64,000 nt of DNA from Chitinophagaceae bacterium (GTDB lineage Bacteria > Bacteroidota > Bacteroidia > Chitinophagales > Chitinophagaceae), in contig JADKJC010000001.1 of the NCBI GenBank assembly GCA_016722465.1, positions 1,488,001-1,552,000 of the forward strand, in the 5' to 3' direction. The notes beneath the pieces were generated by a model. That model ran no database searches. It saw only the letters and a list, made by a program, of their open reading frames with translations, and had not been told where the DNA came from. Position 1 is the first letter of the stretch, and each line of letters opens with the position of its first letter. The position numbers and the translations under genes were made by a program. Below, one piece after another: positions 46,826 through 56,684 of the stretch.

Positions 46826-47223
46826 TGGAACTACAGTTTAAAATAACCGGTATTTTATTGCTGGCGCTGGCATTGGTCCATTTAAGGTTTCCAAAAAGAT
46901 TCAACTGGAGTACAGAATTAAAATCACTGAGCCTGATCAACCGGCAAATGATGACGATTCATACTTTTTTTATAGCATTGGCCCTATTTCTTATGGGTTT
47001 GCTTTGTCTCACTTCCGCAGGCGAATTGATACACACTAATCTTGGAAAAAGAATCTCATTAGGACTTGGAATATTCTGGGTTACCAGGTTACTCATCCAG
47101 TTTTTTGGTTACTCTTCAGAACTTTGGAAAGGCAAAAGGTTTGAAACAATCGTACACATTTTTTTTTCGATCCTTTGGCTCTATTTAAGCATCCTGTTTT
47201 TTACCGCATACTTATTTTTTTAA
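46825..47223 (+). CDS. Small multi-pass membrane protein
   Basis: A 132-residue protein with about four hydrophobic segments (LLLALALVHL, MTIHTFFIALALFLMGLLCL, SLGLGIFWVTRLLIQFFGY, IVHIFFSILWLYLSILFF). No family recognised. It starts within the last codon of the methyltransferase-like gene (TAATG) and is thus co-translated. It ends the four-gene cluster. Confidence 0.7.
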   Translation: MELQFKITGILLLALALVHLRFPKRFNWSTELKSLSLINRQMMTIHTFFIALALFLMGLLCLTSAGELIHTNLGKRISLGLGIFWVTRLLIQFFGYSSELWKGKRFETIVHIFFSILWLYLSILFFTAYLFF

Positions 47224-47389
47224 GCAAGACTTACTTATCCACATGAACCTGTCTTCGCCAATATTTTTTTATTAACCCACAACCGAAGCTTATCCATTAA
47301 GCTATTTTCAAGCTGCATACCATTTAATAAGTGCATTGCCTATCCTTTCGGGAAATATTTATATTTAAAGAGCCAAATATTTATAAGTA

Positions 47390-50386
47390 ATGAAAGCAAG
47401 AAAGTTTCTTTACGCATTGTTGATGTTTTTTTTTTCTTCTCCTAATTTGCATGCCCAGCAATTATTATGGAGCAATGAAGGTAACAGCGCCTGCAATAGC
47501 TATACCGAATCCGCAAAGGGTGCTGTACCTGCAAAATTTTTGTTGTCGAAAATTAACCTGGCACAATTGAACAATATTCTGTGGAAAGCACCCATGGAAA
47601 GTAATGATGTAAAATTTAATAATGATGTTATTTTCTCCATCCTGTTACCAAATGAAACAGTCTTATCTGCATCTGTTGCAGAATCCCCCATTTGGGAGAC
47701 TAAGTATGCAGCACAGTTCAGCAACATCAAAACATATATTTTATCAGATCCTTTTAGCAGGGCATCCCGTGGAAGAATAACCCTGACGGCAGAAGGCATC
47801 AGCGGCGTTTTATTTACTGACAATGGAGATGTTTACATAAACCCGGTAAACCTAAATAAACCGGGAATGCATATTTTATATTATACCAGGGATTCAAAAG
47901 AACCAGTGCCACAATGCGGCGTTAAAACCGGTGTTGTTGAAATTCCTATGGCAAGCAGGCCAGTGAATGTAACTGCTGCCGATTGTGGAAGAAGGACTTA
48001 CCGGCTGGCAGTTGCTGCTACAGCAGAATATACTGCATGGGCCGGCAGCCAGGCAAATGCACTCACTTATATCACTATAAGCATTAACAATACAGTTGCT
48101 GTTTATGACAGGGACCTGAATATCAGGTTTACCATTGTTGCTCCCAACAGTATTCTTTTTACAAACGCAGCTACTGACCCTTATCCCGGCGGGGATGTAT
48201 ATTTGGATGATGCGGCAACCAATGCCAATCAAATTGCAATGGACAATATTATTGGAAGTGCAAATTATGATGTTGGCATTGTATTCAACAATGGCTGGAA
48301 CAGGGGTTATGTACCACCACCATTTGCTTATGTTTGTAAAGCCAGTGGCAAAGGAAAAGGTGCAGCCGGTACTAATAATGGGTCGGGCTTAAACCCCACT
48401 CCGGGTCCACAGGGTCAATCTTTTGATTTTACGGTTATTCATGAACTGGGCCACCACTTTGGCGCCCCCCACAGTTATGCCTCCAACACCGGCACCTGTA
48501 CCGGTTTTTCAACAGCTGCAGCGGCCTTTGAACCGGGGAGTGGAAGCACAGTGATGGGGTATGCAGGATATGCCAACTGCAATACCTACACTAATTACGG
48601 CGAAGCATACTTTCATGCAGGTACCATTGCACAAATACAATCCTACATTAACGGGCCCGGCAGTTGCGCTCAGCCTGTGAGTACAGGAAATACAGCCCCG
48701 TTGGTTTCTGTTGCAGCTACCTCTTATAATGTTCCTGTTTCTACCCCTTTTACATTAACCGGCTCAGCAACAGATGCAGACGGAGATAATTTGATATATA
48801 CCTGGGAACAAATGGATGCCGGCTTTCTTACGGTTTCTCCACCGGCGGCAACCAATACTGCAGGGCCAAACTTTCGTTCGTATTCGCCAACAACAAACGG
48901 CAACAGCAGGACATTCCCACGCATGTATGATATAGCAGCAGGTGTTTCACCACCTTATGAAGTGTTACCCGGTGTTACAAGGACCATGCACTTCAGATTA
49001 ACTGCACGGGATCAATCAATTCTTGGTGGCTGTACTGCCGCAGCAGATGTTGCCATAAACTTCAGTAGCACTGCCGGGCCATTCAGGGTAACATCACAGC
49101 CAAGTGCAGTTACCTGGGCGGTTAGCAGTTCACAAACTATTACCTGGAATGTTGCATCAACCAATACAGCACCGGTAAACTGTACTGCCGTAGATATATT
49201 ATTTTCAACAGATGGTGGCATTACTTATCCTTATACACTGGTGAGCAATACCAGTAATGATGGAAGTGAAACCATCATCACCCCTAACCTTTCTACATCC
49301 ACAGGAAGAATAAAAGTTCAGGCGGTAAACAATATTTTTTTTAATATTAATGCAGGCAGCATAACTATCTCATCTGCCTGTATAGCAGATGGCACAATAT
49401 TTACTCCTGCAGATAGTATTGCTGCTGTTGCAGGCAGCACATCGCTTAATCTTTCATTGAGCCCCCAATACGGAACAGCATTTACTCCTTCTGGAATAAT
49501 TACAACCACTAACCCGTCAACTTTTTTAACCATTTATAATACCAGTCTTTCTCTCTGTGCTACTTACGGGTTTAATGGTTCTTATAAATTTAATACGCAC
49601 TCCTTTGTTGTAACCACTCCGGGTACTTATACATTTACACCGGCTACTTATGGCCTTGTGTATGATTTATACAGGGAATCATTTAACCCTTCGTTTCCGT
49701 GCCATAATTTTATTGCATCCAACTGTGTTACCGGTTTAACACCAACCACTATTAACCCGACTGTATCAGCTTATTTATTGCCGGGGAGGTATGTATTGGT
49801 AGCAGGAACTTTTAGCGCTACATTCCCGGTGTTACCGCACACTTACAATGTGGCTGTATCCGGTGGAACTATTTACAGCAATCCACCAAACCCCGGCGCT
49901 GCATTCAGTTATTTGTATATGGTTGTTGATAAAACCACCAACCTTATAAAATCAATTGCCGCTACTGCAAATCTTAGTAACAGTACCAGCTACCCCGGAG
50001 GATTCAGTTATACGGTATATGGATTATCCTATTCAAATGCCTCACCTTCTTTAAGCAGTTTTGTAGGTTCAGATTTTAATACACTGACGAATGCACTCCT
50101 TACCAATACTGCGTATTGTGGAAACATCAGTAAAAATTCCGCCAGCGTCACTGTATTAACCCTCTACACTTTTACTGGTAATGGCAACTGGAATGTTGCA
50201 GCAAACTGGGGCAACAATATTATACCTCCTTCTCCACTGCCGCAGTATTCAAAAATTGTTATTACCCCTGCAGGTACCGGTGAATGTATTTTAAATGTGC
50301 CGATGACGGTTTCACAGGGAGGGCTGCTGACTGTTGAGCCAGGAAAGAAGTTCAGGGTGTTGGGGAATTTGACGATTGAGCAATAA
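47390..50386 (+). CDS. Secreted reprolysin-like (M12B) metalloprotease
   Basis: A 998-residue secreted protein (signal peptide ending LHAQQ). The catalytic site HELGHHFGAPHSY (about residue 352) fits HExxHxxGxxH with Met-turn STVMGYAGYANC. Upstream a propeptide-like region (residues ~30-190) contains SRGRITLTAEGISGVLF. Downstream come Ig/fibronectin-like and repeat regions rich in Thr, Ser and Asn, and a final beta part (LTVEPGKKFRVLGNLTIEQ). No typical type IX secretion C-terminal domain was seen. It probably degrades extracellular protein. Single-gene unit, convergent to GH88. Confidence 0.86.
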   Translation: MKARKFLYALLMFFFSSPNLHAQQLLWSNEGNSACNSYTESAKGAVPAKFLLSKINLAQLNNILWKAPMESNDVKFNNDVIFSILLPNETVLSASVAESPIWETKYAAQFSNIKTYILSDPFSRASRGRITLTAEGISGVLFTDNGDVYINPVNLNKPGMHILYYTRDSKEPVPQCGVKTGVVEIPMASRPVNVTAADCGRRTYRLAVAATAEYTAWAGSQANALTYITISINNTVAVYDRDLNIRFTIVAPNSILFTNAATDPYPGGDVYLDDAATNANQIAMDNIIGSANYDVGIVFNNGWNRGYVPPPFAYVCKASGKGKGAAGTNNGSGLNPTPGPQGQSFDFTVIHELGHHFGAPHSYASNTGTCTGFSTAAAAFEPGSGSTVMGYAGYANCNTYTNYGEAYFHAGTIAQIQSYINGPGSCAQPVSTGNTAPLVSVAATSYNVPVSTPFTLTGSATDADGDNLIYTWEQMDAGFLTVSPPAATNTAGPNFRSYSPTTNGNSRTFPRMYDIAAGVSPPYEVLPGVTRTMHFRLTARDQSILGGCTAAADVAINFSSTAGPFRVTSQPSAVTWAVSSSQTITWNVASTNTAPVNCTAVDILFSTDGGITYPYTLVSNTSNDGSETIITPNLSTSTGRIKVQAVNNIFFNINAGSITISSACIADGTIFTPADSIAAVAGSTSLNLSLSPQYGTAFTPSGIITTTNPSTFLTIYNTSLSLCATYGFNGSYKFNTHSFVVTTPGTYTFTPATYGLVYDLYRESFNPSFPCHNFIASNCVTGLTPTTINPTVSAYLLPGRYVLVAGTFSATFPVLPHTYNVAVSGGTIYSNPPNPGAAFSYLYMVVDKTTNLIKSIAATANLSNSTSYPGGFSYTVYGLSYSNASPSLSSFVGSDFNTLTNALLTNTAYCGNISKNSASVTVLTLYTFTGNGNWNVAANWGNNIIPPSPLPQYSKIVITPAGTGECILNVPMTVSQGGLLTVEPGKKFRVLGNLTIEQ

Positions 50387-50393
50387 TTTTTAT

Positions 50394-51596
50394 TTACTTA
50401 AACGCATTTTTATACCGGATCAACGCTTCTACAAAATAATAATCTGCATACGTCAGCGGCACATCAACTTCAGTTTTATTGGGCAAGTGCCCTACACCAT
50501 GTTGTAAAATAAAACCGCCATTGCTTCCTGGCGCTGTCTTATATTTTGAAGCAGATAAATTTGTTAATATGGTTGCTGCCGTATTAAAATATTGTGCGGA
50601 TAATTTTTTGTTAACATAACCGCCCAGTTCGATCAATGCCGATGCCATGATCGCTGCGGCAGATGCATCCCTCAAGGCATCTGGAATTCCGGGTGCATTA
50701 AAATCCCAGTAAGCAATTTTATCTGCAGGTAAATTAGGATGCGATAAAATGAAAGCGGCAATCTTAGTAGCCTGGTCTAAATATCTTTTGTCTTTTGTTT
50801 CCCGGTAGGTTTCGGTAAAGCCATACAGACCCCAGGCCTGTCCTCTTGCCCAGGCTGATTCATCTGCAAAACCCTGCGCTGTTCTTTTTTGCTGAACCAG
50901 CCCTGTACTGTCATTGTAATTCAGTACATGGTAAGAACTGTTATCAGCACGAAAATGATTTTTCATCGTGGTATTGGCATGGGCTACCGCTATCTTATAA
51001 AAAGATGAATCTCCACTTGCCTTTGTTGCCCAGAATAATAATTCAAGGTTCATCATATTGTCGATGATCACGAGGAACTCATTCGGCTTAACATCCCATG
51101 ATTTGATACAACCTGCCATTGGATTAAAACGGGTTGACAATGACCGGGCACTGTTTAGCAGTATTTCTTTGTAAACAAGAGATGGATGAATATCGTTGGC
51201 GAGGCCAAAACTACAATACATCATAAAGCCAAGGTCGTGGGTGCTGGTATTGAACTGTTCTTTTTTCAACAGATCTAAAACCCTCACAGCCTCATTGTAC
51301 AAAACCGTATCTTTCAGTTGCTGGTACAGGTACAATAAGGTGCCGGGATAAAAACCACTGCACCACCAGTCAGAATTACTAAATTCATACTGGCCTGTGG
51401 TTGGGGAATAAGTCTTGGGAAATTGATCCGCCGGTAAGTTCTTCATCAGCACTTTGTACTGTGCAGCAGCATCCATCATATTCTGATCAATGATCTTTAA
51501 TAAATTTTTATCCGGTTTATGCTGATGAGGATTTTGTGCAGAATTTTTTATAAAGGAAAAGCAGCAAACCAAAAAAATACAAATGGCTATTTTCAT
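50394..51596 (-). CDS. Glycoside hydrolase family 88 (unsaturated glucuronyl hydrolase)
   Basis: A 400-residue secreted enzyme (signal peptide MKIAICIFLVCCFSFIKNSAQ). GH88 motifs include SDWWCSGFYPGTLLYLYQQL, NMMNLELLFWAT, SAWARGQAWGLYGFTETY and YADYYFVEALIRYK. Family members remove unsaturated uronic acids from lyase products by hydration of the double bond, using two Asp residues. No polysaccharide lyase is in the window. It is followed in reverse by the acylase gene, 50 bases upstream on the same strand. Confidence 0.9.
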   Translation of the reverse strand: MKIAICIFLVCCFSFIKNSAQNPHQHKPDKNLLKIIDQNMMDAAAQYKVLMKNLPADQFPKTYSPTTGQYEFSNSDWWCSGFYPGTLLYLYQQLKDTVLYNEAVRVLDLLKKEQFNTSTHDLGFMMYCSFGLANDIHPSLVYKEILLNSARSLSTRFNPMAGCIKSWDVKPNEFLVIIDNMMNLELLFWATKASGDSSFYKIAVAHANTTMKNHFRADNSSYHVLNYNDSTGLVQQKRTAQGFADESAWARGQAWGLYGFTETYRETKDKRYLDQATKIAAFILSHPNLPADKIAYWDFNAPGIPDALRDASAAAIMASALIELGGYVNKKLSAQYFNTAATILTNLSASKYKTAPGSNGGFILQHGVGHLPNKTEVDVPLTYADYYFVEALIRYKNAFK

Positions 51597-51646
51597 TATT
51601 ACCGTGTTTTAAAAATCCGGGTGTTACCTGCGGTACTAACCGGGCG

Positions 51647-53827
51647 TCACTCTCCCGGGTGATATTGACGTTCTGCATGCTGCAGCAAATCTTCCTTATA
51701 AAATAATACATCTTTAAATTTACCTTTGGTGTACATTTCCAGTTGGTCGGTAAAATGACTGGAGTTTACATCGCCGCTTTCTCCCCCGGCCAGCAGTGAT
51801 TTTGCTTTTATCTTTTTACCAAACTCCACCACACACACAAAACTATTGCCGCTTACACCATAGCGTTTGCCTGTGCCGGTAAAATATTTACTTACATATG
51901 CAGGTAATGCCCCAGGCTGCAGAAGCAAAGCCAATTGGATAACTTTTTTCTGCATCACTGTACTGCTGGGTAATATCGCCGCTGGTGCGTTGATAACGGT
52001 TGATGGTACCCCAGGTAACCTGCCAGTCGCCAAATTTCCTTTTTAAATTTTCCACCGCTTTTATTAATGGCTGCAGCAGTTCTGTAACCGTGGCACTAAC
52101 TGCAAACTCTTTTGTTACCTGCACCTGGTCTTTCTCCCCTTCATTGATGTACACATTGCTTAAGGCATCGGGTAATCTTTCTGCCCACTCTATGGCCAGC
52201 GTTGCAGCAACAGAATTGGTGTCCATTCCATAGCCCCATTTTTTTAATACAGCAATGGGTTCGGCCAGTAACGTAAATAAGCTATCGCCGGGTTGTACAT
52301 TTTTATCAAATGCATTGATCAACGCAGGCATCAGTATTTCAAAAGCCGCCAGTTGTTTATTGTAACCAACAGCAATCATGCCATCAATGGTAAGGTCATG
52401 CTGGCTTTCCAGTAACATTGCTGCATTGATGCCACGAAAGTTTTCTCCATCAGGCGCCATATAAGGATAATAGTTTTGCCGCTGTGGGCTGCTACTTCCC
52501 GAAACAGTGAAAGGCGTGGAGTTACAGTTTTGTATAAATCCTGTTGGCGGGTTGTATACATGTACAATCTCATCCAATGTATGCAGGCCTTTCCAGTCGG
52601 AATAAATGCTCGTGCCGTCAACTGGCTTGCCCCAGTTCAATGACTCATCTCTTTTAGGAACATAGTTGCCATGCCAGTAAGCGATGTTTCCTTTGTTATC
52701 AGCAAACACGGTATTATTACTGGTATTGCTCAGCAGCCCCATTGTTTTTTTATACTCTTCAAACCCCTTTGCCTTGGTACGTTGCCAGCTTTGTATCAAT
52801 GAAGTCATGCTGCGGTTAAAACTCTTCACACTGATGTATTTGCCATTGCGCTTTGTCATGATGGGGCCATGATCTGTAAACCAGCCGGTGAGTTTTTTGT
52901 TTCAAAGCCATTTTCCTTTTTACAGGTGATAGAAATATTTTTCTCAGTAACTCTTTTTAACCGGTAATTGTATTTATAAAAAAGACCGCTGTCATTTTTG
53001 ATGATCTTCTCTTCATACATATCGCTAACATCCACGTTACTGCTGGTATGCATCCAGCCACAGTATTCATTAAAGCCCTGGTAAATGAAAAACTGCCCCC
53101 AGGTAACAGCACCATATACATTCAGGCCTTCTTCACTTACCACGTGCACTTCCGGCCTGAAGTAAAAAGTGACATGCGGATTGATGTATAAAATTGCATT
53201 GCCCGATACGGTTTTGGATGGAGCCACCGCAAAACCGTTTGAGCCGCTGCTGAAGTCTTGCTCTCTTTTATGCATGGCCAGCGGCACATCTTTTCCTGTA
53301 TAAAAACGCTGCAGTTCTACTTCATCAATATCGCCGGTACTGATCGCACCGATGCTTCCATCCGTCCATAGCAATGGATACCATGGTTCAAAGCGATGCA
53401 GCAATGCAGGTTTCACTTCGGGATGTTTGTAGAGGTAATAATTGATGCCGGCAGAATAAGCATTCATTAATTTTTTCAACCAATGAGGCGCTTTATTATA
53501 ATCCTCCATTGCTTCGGCGGAGTCAATAATCATTCTTACATAAAGGTCATTGTATAAATCTTTCTCCCCATTTACTTCGCTCAGCCTGCCGAGCTTTTCA
53601 ATGTAGTTCATCTCTACTCTTTTAAAATCATCTTCGCACTGGGCATACAATAAACCAAATACAGCATGCGCATCTGTCTTTCCATAAATATGAGGAATGC
53701 CCCAGTTGTCGCGGATGATGTTTACATTGCCGGCCTGTTGTTGCCATTGGGCAATTTCGTGTTGGGAAAACGGTTGTGCACAAAGGCACAGGGGGATAAG
53801 CAGAAAAATGCAGCCAATCGTTCTCAT
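51647..53827 (-). pseudogene. Penicillin-acylase-family N-terminal nucleophile hydrolase, frameshifted
   Basis: Three frames rejoin to a protein of about 725 residues. 53827-52893 gives the signal peptide (MRTIGCIFLLIPLCLCAQ), NIIRDNWGIPHIYG and the cleavage region SSGSNGFAVAPSKT, where the Ser becomes the nucleophile. One added base in the T6 run (52893-52898) continues as LTGWFTDHGPIMTKR to 51910. One more in the C4 run (51910-51913) gives WGALPAYVSKYFTGTGKRYGVSG and the end QYHPGE. The acylase activity on penicillins, bile salts or acyl-homoserine lactones cannot be told apart. Both lesions are one-base losses. Confidence 0.83.
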
Positions 53828-53870
53828 TTTTCAAAATTTGAATTTACAATAAGGGCGGGAATACATTTTA

Positions 53871-54911
53871 TCAATCCATCACTTCATAAATCATTACCGC
53901 TTTATTCTTATTTTTCAATGTTACTTCACCTACTTGTTTGCAATTAAAGGATTCCTTTACTTTTTCATAGGCTGATTCACTGATGATGATTTGATTTTCT
54001 TTAGCAGCACTCTGTAAACGCTGTGCTGTATTTACGGTATCTCCAATCACGGTGTAATCTAACCGGCGTAAACTTTTGGAGCCTATATTACCTGAGATCA
54101 TTTCTCCACTATTGATGCCAATGGAAACTTTTGGTACAAAGGAAAAACTTTCAGAGATCGCCGGTAGTTTTTCTATCTGCGCCCTTACGGCAAGGCTGGC
54201 ATCAATGGCCCTGTCTAAGTGATATTCTCCACGAAATACGGCCATTACTGCATCGCCGATAAATTTATCTACGTACCCGTTTTGTGCAATGATCTCTTTT
54301 ACCATCACATCAAAATAATTGTTCAGTAATCTCACGACGGTGTCTGCCGGCGCATTTTCGCTGATGGAAGTAAAGCTGCAGATATCAATGAACATCACGG
54401 TTCCTTCTACCGTTTCGTTATCCATCAATGACGATTCAAACTCACGGCCACCCATAAAATTGAGTACCGTTTCATCCACATACATTTTAAGAATGTTGTT
54501 TTCCTTGATGGCTTTCAGTGTTTCTTTTATCTGTAGTACATGTTTGAGTGTTTTCTCCATGGTAAGGGAGAGGTCATCAAAATTGATGGGTTTGGTAATA
54601 AAATCGAAAGCGCCCCTATTCATTGCAGTGCGGATATTGTCCATATCGCCATACGCAGAAACGATCACTGATTTTATCAGCGGGCTCGATTCGCCTAAAC
54701 GGCTCAGTAATGTCAATCCATCCATTTCGGGCATATTGATATCACTCAGTACAATCTCTACATCGGGGTGTTGTTCAATTTTGGTCAATGCATCATTACC
54801 ATTCACTGCAAAAATAAATTCGTATTGCTGTTCCCTTATCTTTTGCCTGAATTTTTGTTTAATGAGAACTTCCAGGTCTGCCTCATCATCTGCCACTAAT
54901 ATCTTTGCCAT
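53871..54911 (-). CDS. Receiver-class III nucleotide cyclase fusion
   Basis: A 346-residue protein. The receiver (1-125) has phospho-acceptor Asp in VLSDINMPEMDG and Lys in FITKPINFDD. After a short linker comes a class III cyclase domain (170-346): metal Asp in VMFIDICSF, GYVDKFIGDAVMAVF with the second Asp, and RLDYTVIGDTVNTAQRLQ with the transition-state Asn and Arg. It should make cAMP (or cGMP) under control of the phosphorelay. Its ATG shares one base with the stop of the receiver gene upstream, so the two are translationally coupled. Confidence 0.93.
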   Translation of the reverse strand: MAKILVADDEADLEVLIKQKFRQKIREQQYEFIFAVNGNDALTKIEQHPDVEIVLSDINMPEMDGLTLLSRLGESSPLIKSVIVSAYGDMDNIRTAMNRGAFDFITKPINFDDLSLTMEKTLKHVLQIKETLKAIKENNILKMYVDETVLNFMGGREFESSLMDNETVEGTVMFIDICSFTSISENAPADTVVRLLNNYFDVMVKEIIAQNGYVDKFIGDAVMAVFRGEYHLDRAIDASLAVRAQIEKLPAISESFSFVPKVSIGINSGEMISGNIGSKSLRRLDYTVIGDTVNTAQRLQSAAKENQIIISESAYEKVKESFNCKQVGEVTLKNKNKAVMIYEVMD

Positions 54912-55285
54912 CAGTTGTTTGTTTTAAGTTTTTCTTTCAATGCTGTAAAATCAACAGGCTTGGTTAAAAAATCATCTGCACCCAGTTCTTTGGCGGTATT
55001 AAAATTTTCTGCATCGCCATAAGCTGTTATCATCATTACAATGGGAGGCGGCTTCATGTATTTTTGTTTGATATGCTTCAGTAACTCAAGGCCACTCATG
55101 CCCGGCATATTGATATCAGACAATATCAGCACTGCCTCATGTTCATGCCCGTTAAGATAAGTAATGGCCTCCTCTCCTGAAAAAGCAAATACAAATTCCA
55201 TTTCGTTGTTCTTTATTTCCTTCCTGAAGCGCTGTTCAAAAAGCACCTGTACATCCCTTTCATCATCTACTACTAAAATTTTCAT
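54911..55285 (-). CDS. Single-domain response regulator
   Basis: A 124-residue receiver with acidic residues in VVDDERD, phospho-acceptor Asp in LILSDINMPGMSG and Lys in FLTKPVDF. No output domain, so it must shuttle phosphate or dock to a partner. It is 15 bases after the kinase gene at 55301 and overlaps the receiver-cyclase gene by one base, so the three are one unit. Its sequence resembles the receiver of the next protein closely. Confidence 0.93.
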   Translation of the reverse strand: MKILVVDDERDVQVLFEQRFRKEIKNNEMEFVFAFSGEEAITYLNGHEHEAVLILSDINMPGMSGLELLKHIKQKYMKPPPIVMMITAYGDAENFNTAKELGADDFLTKPVDFTALKEKLKTNN

Positions 55286-55300
55286 TGCAGTGTTGATATT

Positions 55301-56663
55301 TTATACTGGTAAGATAATAATAAATGTTGCGCCTTCTCCTTCTTTGTTTTCTACTTTCAATTCGCCGCCATGACCCTTGGTAACAATATCATAACTCATG
55401 CTTAAGCCGAGGCCTGTTCCTTGCCCTGTTGGCTTGGTGGTAAAAAAAGGCTGAAAGATTTTGTCCAGCACTTTTTGTGGAATACCGTTGCCGTTATCGC
55501 TCACTTTTATTTCTACTTTATTGCCGGCTTTCTTTGTGCTTACAGTAACCGTTGGTTCATAGGGCTTTTCTGATGGAGCTACTGCTGCTTTCTTTTTTTC
55601 CGTTACTGCATAAAAAGCATTGGTAATTAAATTAAGAATCACCCTGCCTATATCCTGCGGAATGATATTGATATTGCCGATGTTTTCATCATACTCCGTC
55701 TTCATCGTTGCGTTAAAAGATTTATCCTTGGCACGCAGGCCATGATAGGCCAGCCGTAAATATTCATCTGCCAGTGTATTGATATTTACCGGCTCCTTTA
55801 CGCCCGTGCTGCTGCGGCTGTGCTGCAACATTCCTTTTACAATTCCATCAGCTCTTTTACCATGAAAAATAATCTTCTGTTCATTGTCATTGATATCATC
55901 CGCTATTTGTTTGGCCTCCTCAATATTTCCTTTTAACAACTCTTCCTTCATTTCTGCAATCAATTCACTATTCACTTCAGAAAAATTATTGACAAAGTTT
56001 AACGGGTTTTGAATTTCATGTGCAATGCCTGCGGTGAGTTCACCGAGGCTCGCCATTTTTTCTGACTGGATCAATTGTTTTTGGGTAGCCTGCAATTCAG
56101 TTAGTGTTTGTTCCAGCGCCTCTTTCTGCTTAGTTAATTCTGCGGTGCGTTCAACCACCAATCCTTCCAGTTCCACTTTCCGAATGGCGATAGCCCTGTT
56201 AAGGTCGTCTTCATGTTGTCTTTTAATACGCTCTTTCTCCGCTGCTTTAACCTGCCTGTTCTGTGTGAAAAAAACCACGCCCATCCACACATAAGCGAAC
56301 ATAAGGGCGTAATCAAAATAATCTTCCCACTGTTTAAAAAAGAGCCTGTTGGAAGCATTGGTAAGATCTGCAAAAATGGAAATGATCACATAAGGAATAA
56401 ATGCCACAATGGTCAGTCGCAATGGTTTCAACTCTTTTTGCTGCAGGGAAAAAACCACCAGGGCTACCGAGAACAAATGCCAGATCCATTGAGTGATATT
56501 GCCTGTTTTGAAAATTGCTTCGAGTGTAAAAAGAGCAATTGAAAAAACCGGCCGCGTACAGGTAAATACGCTCCAGCTGCCGGAACCCATGGACTTTGCT
56601 GTACTTGCGCAGTTTGGTGGCAAGCACAATGGTAACAATAAAAGATCCTATTGAAAGTGACAT
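55301..56663 (-). CDS. Membrane sensor histidine kinase (5' frameshift)
   Basis: A sensor kinase of about 454 residues. The N-terminus is MSLSIGSFIVTIVLATKL to LYAAGF from 56663, then one added base in the run 56542-56547 joins FSIALFTLEAIFKTGNITQ and the remaining membrane helices (about four in all). A coiled coil (~170-215), HisKA with LGELTAGIAHEIQNPLNFVNNFSE and the ATPase region (VSDNGNGIPQKVLDKIFQPF; TGQGTGLGLSMSYDIV) follow. The core is very like that of the propeller kinase next to it. It has no extracellular sensor; the membrane part may sense. It would feed the receiver proteins downstream. Confidence 0.86.
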
Positions 56664-56684
56664 ACCGGTATCAGCTTTTTAATG

